Source of the DNA: Tritrichomonas musculus
Taxonomy: Eukaryota > Parabasalia > Tritrichomonadida > Tritrichomonadidae
DNA length: 64,000 nt
Assembly (NCBI GenBank): GCA_039105265.1
Contig: JAPFFF010000002.1
Location: forward strand, 9,176,001-9,240,000
Direction: 5' to 3'
This document shows, one piece after another, positions 58,287-64,000 of this stretch. Position numbers and translations under genes: made by a program. The notes under the pieces were generated by a model. The model saw only the letters and a program-made list of their open reading frames with translations, had not been told where the DNA came from and ran no database searches. Positions within the stretch are counted from its first letter, which is position 1. The number at the start of each line of letters is the position of its first letter.

Positions 58287-60850
58287 CTATAATCCAACTG
58301 AAACTTCTTCCTCGCCAGAACTAAAATCGATTTTATTTCTCTTTTTGACTGCAAAAACAATGAATAAAATAATAATGATCAATATGACAGCGATGCAAGC
58401 CACAACGATGCCAATAATTGCTCCTTTTGACAAACCTTTCTTTTTCTTAGGCACATTTTCAATTTTATTGGTAGCCACTAGAAACTTTCTATTCTGTTCC
58501 TCTTCAGTGCACTTTGCATATGGATATTTTGCATAAATTAAAGAATATTTTTCCTTCCATGAAGAACAATCAAAATTTGTACCACAAATGATTTGAGCAT
58601 TGAATGTTTCATTATCTCCATCTTCTTCAAGATTTGTGGCATTTTGATCGTCATTTTGGATGACAATTTTTTGGCATATTCCTTCAATCAAAGAATCACC
58701 AAAATCAATGAATGACGAATCAATGAGGCTTATTATTGTTTCTTCATTGAATATAGCTTCCTTTTGAATGCTGATCTTTGAGTTTTTTCGCATTGTGATA
58801 GAGTTATTGAAGCTGACATTATGAACTTCAATGCTCGAGCCATGATTCATCTTGAGTGATCCAATCTATGTTTCTAATAATTCTTCTTTTTGATAGGTTT
58901 GAATCTTTCCAGATGAAAAAGTTTCGACTTCTTTGAATTCAATTCCTATCATTCCATCAGGTACATCAAAATGAAGTCCTCCATCGCTGATTGTGAGCTT
59001 TTGCAGTGACACTGGAACAGCTTCTTTAAATTGGTCTATGCCAAAAGTGATCCTACTTTCTTCATTGTTGAACAGATTCAATGGAACATCTGACTGTGGC
59101 AGATTGACTGTTGCAATATTTGAATTTGCATGAAGTCCGATTTCACCATTGAAATCTTTTTGATCTTCCGCAAATTGAATATTTATGTTAGAACCTTTTG
59201 TTTGAGGAGACAAAAATAAATTGCTATTGTGTGAGTTGCTGCTAATTAATGTGATACTGTCTTGTTCTGACTTGATGAGTGAGATTGTTTGATATTCATA
59301 AGAAGAGATTGGCATCTTTTCTTCTTCAGATGAAATTGTACTTTCATCTTCTTTATTTGATGGAATTACTAACTCAGAAGAAATGTCTGAAGACGATGGT
59401 CTTGTAACCTCTTCAGCAAAAGGATCGCCAGTTAGATATTGATGCTCTTCCATCATTTTCACGGTTCTAATGAATTGTTCAATTGGAGGGCTTTTAATTC
59501 CAAATATGTCAGAATAAAAGCCAATTTGATGAACAATCTTGCCGACGTTACTCTCATTGCACTCAAATGTATTGTCCATGTACTCAATAGAGAATGATTT
59601 TCTATCGTCAGCAATTGTATAAGGAACACAATTTCTTACTCCAGCAATACAAGCTTTTCCGACACCACATATTTCTTGGGTAGGGTGATGAACAATCTGG
59701 AAATCAAATGCCCAATTGGCACCAATTACATCATCTTTATTTGGATTATAAAAATCTTCAGCTTCACAATAAGCTCTTGCATTTGCATACATTTTTGATT
59801 CGCCCAGAGAACAAATAAACATAGGATTTTCTGTAATGTTAACCATTCCAAGTCCTCCAAGCATTTTGAATGTGAATCCACAACTATCTCGAAATGGATA
59901 AACAGAAGGACGATAGATATATTGTTGTGGGAAAACATTTGCAGGTGGCCCAATGACAAAGTCCTTAATGTAATTTCCATCAATTGAGTCCTTATTTCCC
60001 CAAACTAAAGGTTGTGCCTTGTCCCAAACAATGTCGTAGTTTCCTGTGTCAAGAAGAATTGCAGCTGTCAAAGGAGTGAATCTATTATAAGGACCATTTT
60101 CGCCTTGTAAACTGACACCTGCCATCAAGTCTTGATTTCCAATTCGACAATCAGGATGACTTCCTGCTGTTCCCGATCCGTCGCCATCTTCAATTTCAAT
60201 GCCTGATGTAACTGTTTTACCATTGATTGTGAAATTTTCAACTCCCCATTGCATAACTGCAAATTTGTGGGGAAATGGTGTTACTAGAAATGTGTGGTTC
60301 TTGCCAGTGGATTCATCATATAAAATTACCAAAGGATTTTTGAACGGTTCGTTTGAATCTCTTGGATGGAAAGATGGAAATGATTCTGAAGAACTATCGA
60401 GTGCGTGCATTATCTCATGTACAACTGTGTAAAAGAAGTTAGTTTTGCTTGAATTGGGTGTTTGGTTTCGTTTACAATATTAATATAATGTGCGGATGCT
60501 AATGTTTGAGACGTTTGTCCGTAAGTTCTGATGAATATTGAAAGATAAATGTCAGTATTGGACACGTTTTGGGGAGGACTAGAAAGGTTAAAATAGTTGG
60601 GAATGCTAGGAATTATATTATATGGAATATTAATGCGATCTACCAAAAGAATACTTTGTAAATAGTTTCGTACATTTTCTATTGTTTCTTTTAAAGCAGT
60701 TTTCTGTGTTTCGTTTGGTATAAATGGTCATATCTTTTCAAAAAGTTTGAGGTTTAAGAACTAATTTGGTTGTACTAATTCTTACATAATAAAGTCCATA
60801 TTGTTTAGATATACTTTCAAAATTTGGTTTTAACTTTTGAAATAGTACAT
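58287..60850 (-). pseudogene. GP63/leishmanolysin-like metalloprotease, broken
   Basis: Minus-strand gene in pieces. Upstream, NETQKTALKETIENVRNYLQ (about 60715-60650) follows an in-frame TGA near 60730. The next piece runs in one frame to about 60440, where a frameshift leads to VVHEIMHALD, the zinc-binding HEXXH at 60405-60419. The third zinc ligand is in GSHPDCRIGNQDLMAG (60156-60164). Cys-rich M8 features follow, then a Ser/Glu region. An in-frame TAG at 58866-58868 separates this from the end piece, which holds one transmembrane helix (AIIGIVVACIAVILIIIILF) and a basic tail. So it was a type I membrane surface protease; three lesions argue against function. Confidence 0.75.
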
Positions 60851-61867
60851 TTAAGTTCTGAAACGAAGAATTCTAGTTTGGTACTATCAAGGTATCAAAT
60901 GAAAAATTTAACATTGAATTTGGCTTTTGTATTCATCTCATATATGGAATTAAAAAAGAAAATAACCTAATTTATTTTGAAAAATAAGAATAGCAATCAA
61001 TGGTTAATTTTTTAGCAAACTCTTTTATACTGTTGTGTCAAATGAAAATATGATGAGTGTTTTTTAATAAGAAAAATGAAAAATATAAAAAAGGAAATAT
61101 ATAGAAATTCAAACAAATTCTAATTAAACTGAATAAGAAAATGCATGAATATAATTAGAATTTTATATAAAAAAAAATATATTTTTTGAATTCTATATTT
61201 TTTGTTTATTTTGATTCAAATTGATTTAAAAAGTGTTTTATATGAAATTTTATCAATTATTCTGCATATTATAATTTTCCTTAAGAAATGTAATACCAAA
61301 TGAAAAATAATTTCAAATATAATAAATAAAAAAGAAACACTTCTGAATTAATTTTAATATATATAAAATGGATATCCAAAAATTTTGTAATTTTTCGATT
61401 TGAAAAAGGATAATATTAATCAACGTTTAAAATATCAAAAAGGAATAATTTTTTTATTTGTAAATACCATAATTTATGGATGTTGGGATAAATTTATAAA
61501 GTGGTTGATAAAAATATAGAATATTCTATATTTTTATTGAAATAGTTTTTTTAGATGGATGTTGGGATCGGATATTCAAAAAGTTTAATTAATCATTTCC
61601 AACATCCTCTCAAATTTTAAAATAAAGATGCCAATTATTTATTAGCATTTTATTAAAATTAGTACGCATGAATAAGTTTTTCCATGAATAAATTTTCATT
61701 TTATATGCAAAATAATGTTAACTGATTTTCATGACTTAATTAAATTTTCAATTGTTTGTAATTAACCGTCCAGGTATTTTTTCATTCATTTATTTCAAAA
61801 CTTTTCTATGATATAGAAAAAAAGTCATGACAACTTGTATTTTAATTTCATTTTTTTCTTGTGTTAA
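60851..61867. promoter_or_regulatory. AT-rich intergenic region; Inr-like box before the subtilisin gene
   Basis: Faint coding traces of the GP63 N-terminus may continue to about 60960. The rest is AT-rich without a gene; GGATGTTGGGAT occurs twice (about 61477 and 61557). TCATT at 61848-61852 is an Inr-like box 16 bp before the ATG. Confidence 0.45.
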
Positions 61868-64000
61868 ATGATATTTCCTATTCTAATTGTGATTTCAAAG
61901 TGCTTTATGAAAGCTGATCATTCATTTGTATTCACAAAATATGATAAAAAGCAGTTCATCTTAGAAAACCCTCAAAAATATATCAATAAAAATCGAAATA
62001 AAATAGCATCATATTTCAAAAAAGAAACAGGCCAAGGGAAATGGTATTATGTGCATTTTATAGGCAATGATTCTTTTGAAAAATCTAAAATAAAACAAAT
62101 TAATGCCAATGATGAGTTAATTAAAAACACATTTATTCTTTTTTTGAATTCCAATGATCTGGAACAAATAGCTAACATTTCACTTGTGAAACCAATTGAA
62201 CCACATGAAAAATATTTTAATGATGAGAATAATGCGGATTCGGAATTTTTATTCATTGTTACAAAAGCGAATTACATAATTCCCAATAATAATGAATACT
62301 TTTCAATTGAAAAGAAATATGACGAAAGTTCATTTGTTGTTAAAATAGCAAGAAGTAACTTGAATGAAAAAGAATTTATAAAAAGGAAGAAGAAAATTGT
62401 TGATTATTTTTCAGAAATACCTGAAGTTAAAAGTATTTCAAATTATAAGAAGATTAGTACCAATAATGCATTAATGGCAGGATTCACACAAAAGAATAGT
62501 TACGATTTTCAAAAGTATAATGGAACGAATTTTTACTATCTAGAAAGATATCTAAATAATAGAGGAATTACAGGTGAGAATCAAATTATTACAATACTCG
62601 ACACTCCTATTGACTTTCAGCATGCGATGTTTAGAGATGATAATGTGCCAGTTGAAATAAATAAAACTTTAGAAAATCATAGAAAGTTGATTTATTATCG
62701 TCATAGTGGAAGTCTTAAAGATCTCATAAATCAAATGGAAGAAAATGAACATGGGACTCATGTTGGTGGAATAGCAGCAGGAAAAAGTATTTGTGAAAAT
62801 GATGAAAAAGGAATAAGTTATTTCAATGGCATTGCTCCTGATGCCAAAATTTTATATGCTGGAAATTTCAATAATACAACTCCTAATGAACTTGGCAAAT
62901 TAATGAAAATATACAATTCAAAAATATCTTCCAATAGCTGGGGAACAAAAGTGTTCTATAATCCCCAAAATTATATGTATGGTAAGCTTGCAGAAGAAAA
63001 TCCAGATATGACATTCATTTTCAGTGCTGGAAATGAGCATTCAAACGGAAATTTCACAGTTGGTGAACCTGGAGGATCAAAAAATATTTTAACCGTTGGT
63101 TCAGTTGATGATTTTTATGAAGATGTTGTATACAGGCTTGAGAACAAGAATGATCCTCGTTTATATTTAAATGTGATTGGATACTTTATCAAAGATCCTT
63201 GGTTTGAAGGAACAATTGGAGATCGATCAGGATTTGATATTGTATATATTAATGCTGATAAAGGAAAAAACTGTGATTTGGTGAAGAAAAATAAAGTTCT
63301 TGCATATGGAATTAATGTAAGTTGGATAAATGATTGTGATCTTAATGGAGTTGAAGTTTTATGGACCAATCAAATTAATGATGCTAAAAACTTCATTGAG
63401 AAAACTGTCAAAATAACAGCATCTAGAATCTTCATAATGAATGCAACCAAAAAGATAAAGCAGACTTGGTATTCATCAACAGGTCCAGCAAACAAAGGAA
63501 TCTTGAAACCTGATGTAATGGCTCCTGGAACAAGTATTATAAGTGCAAAATCACGAGCACATAGCAGTTCTCCACATGGATGCCGTGATGATGGAGAAAA
63601 AGATTTCACTTTGATGGATGGAACTTCGATGGCATGTCCAAATGTTGCTGGTGCTGTAGCCCTTGTTCATCAATATTTTCTTTCAGGAAAATGGATTGAT
63701 AATGTTCAATTAGATGGAGCAACAACAAGAGCTCTTCTCATTAATTCCTGTAGACATCCGTTGGATTCAAAAACACCTGATATAACATTTGGTCATGGCG
63801 TTGTTGATTTGTCAACTATTCTTCCAATAGAAAATCACTTTGGCGTTCAAATTACGCATCCAAATGGAGAGGAAAAAAGTATGGTGACTGAAAATGGGCA
63901 TGTTGTATCTAAACTTAAAGTAGATCTAAATCTGAGCAATAAAAAACTTCAGATAACTCTTTCATACATTGATAAAATGCTCAATATGGATTCTCCACTT
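61868..64000 (+). CDS. Subtilisin-like serine protease (family S8), C-terminus outside window
   Basis: 711 codons open to the window edge. A short hydrophobic start (MIFPILIVISKCF) could be a signal peptide. A prodomain-like region of about 220 residues follows, then the S8 triad: Asp245 in ITILDTPIDF, His295 in NEHGTHVGGIAAG, Ser587 in MDGTSMACPNVAGA. The oxyanion Asn lies in FIFSAGNEH. An insert of about 120 residues between the SAGN block and the Ser block (VVYRLENKNDPRL to FIEKTVKITAS) may be a PA-like domain. A C-terminal beta-rich domain begins after VVDLSTILP. Probably secreted or surface-bound. All triad residues are present, so it is likely active. Confidence 0.9.
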   Translation, partial: MIFPILIVISKCFMKADHSFVFTKYDKKQFILENPQKYINKNRNKIASYFKKETGQGKWYYVHFIGNDSFEKSKIKQINANDELIKNTFILFLNSNDLEQIANISLVKPIEPHEKYFNDENNADSEFLFIVTKANYIIPNNNEYFSIEKKYDESSFVVKIARSNLNEKEFIKRKKKIVDYFSEIPEVKSISNYKKISTNNALMAGFTQKNSYDFQKYNGTNFYYLERYLNNRGITGENQIITILDTPIDFQHAMFRDDNVPVEINKTLENHRKLIYYRHSGSLKDLINQMEENEHGTHVGGIAAGKSICENDEKGISYFNGIAPDAKILYAGNFNNTTPNELGKLMKIYNSKISSNSWGTKVFYNPQNYMYGKLAEENPDMTFIFSAGNEHSNGNFTVGEPGGSKNILTVGSVDDFYEDVVYRLENKNDPRLYLNVIGYFIKDPWFEGTIGDRSGFDIVYINADKGKNCDLVKKNKVLAYGINVSWINDCDLNGVEVLWTNQINDAKNFIEKTVKITASRIFIMNATKKIKQTWYSSTGPANKGILKPDVMAPGTSIISAKSRAHSSSPHGCRDDGEKDFTLMDGTSMACPNVAGAVALVHQYFLSGKWIDNVQLDGATTRALLINSCRHPLDSKTPDITFGHGVVDLSTILPIENHFGVQITHPNGEEKSMVTENGHVVSKLKVDLNLSNKKLQITLSYIDKMLNMDSPL

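Noticed and set aside
61868..64000. Subtilisin pseudogene (given broken neighbours)
   Set aside because: The frame was followed codon by codon to the edge without a stop, and Asp, His, Asn and Ser motifs are all intact.

Overview
The window looks like nuclear DNA of a parabasalid protist (a trichomonad such as Trichomonas or Tritrichomonas). The reasons are AT-rich intergenic DNA, apparently intronless genes, Inr-like TCA-Y-W boxes touching or just upstream of start codons, typical trichomonad gene families (BspA-like LRR, F5/8C coiled-coil proteins, TKL-like kinases, GP63-like and subtilisin-like proteases), and several virus-like Maverick/Polinton transposons. The species cannot be fixed from sequence reading alone.

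Layout. (1) 1-14163: right part of Maverick 'A', whose left end is outside the window. It holds a giant modular protein (-), a fibre-like protein (+), a protein-primed family B DNA polymerase with an internal HNH motif (-), a Thr/Asp-repeat protein, a KilA-N protein, a 100-residue protein and a terminal inverted repeat (TIR). (2) 14164-18527: satellite-like purine-rich DNA and a decayed heparinase-like surface-protein gene. (3) 18528-24492 plus 43058-43216: a rearranged Maverick 'F' with two opposed partial copies of a capsid-associated candidate, integrase, packaging ATPase and a small pVI-like protein. (4) 24493-43051: Maverick 'D', with TIRs of about 255 bp and a 6-bp target duplication (GTCGTT), inserted in an F gene. 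Without its insert D is about 6.6 kb and carries an integrase and a double-jelly-roll-type major capsid candidate, but no polymerase. (5) 28877-40854: Maverick 'B', same family as A, with TIRs of about 505 bp and target duplication GAGGTG, inserted inside D's capsid gene. (6) 29380-34872: element 'C', about 5.5 kb, with inverted ends built of short iteron-like repeats and a Rep-like 818-residue protein. It lies inside B, which has lost the DNA between its left TIR and the middle of its polymerase gene. (7) 43263-64000: host DNA with a BspA fragment, a decayed F5/8C gene, hypothetical genes, an intact kinase-pseudokinase gene, a broken acyltransferase, an intact UBR-type E3 ligase, a broken GP63-like protease and an intact subtilisin running off the right edge.

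How the parts work together. A/B-type elements carry replication functions (polymerase, KilA-N). D/F-type elements carry integration, packaging and capsid functions. The visible pieces are complementary, but A is only partly seen and B is deleted, so a two-component system is inference. The nesting order (host, then F, then D, then B, with C placed in B) is read directly from interrupted reading frames and target-site duplications. Two long reading frames run off the window edges: the giant A protein at the left and the subtilisin at the right.
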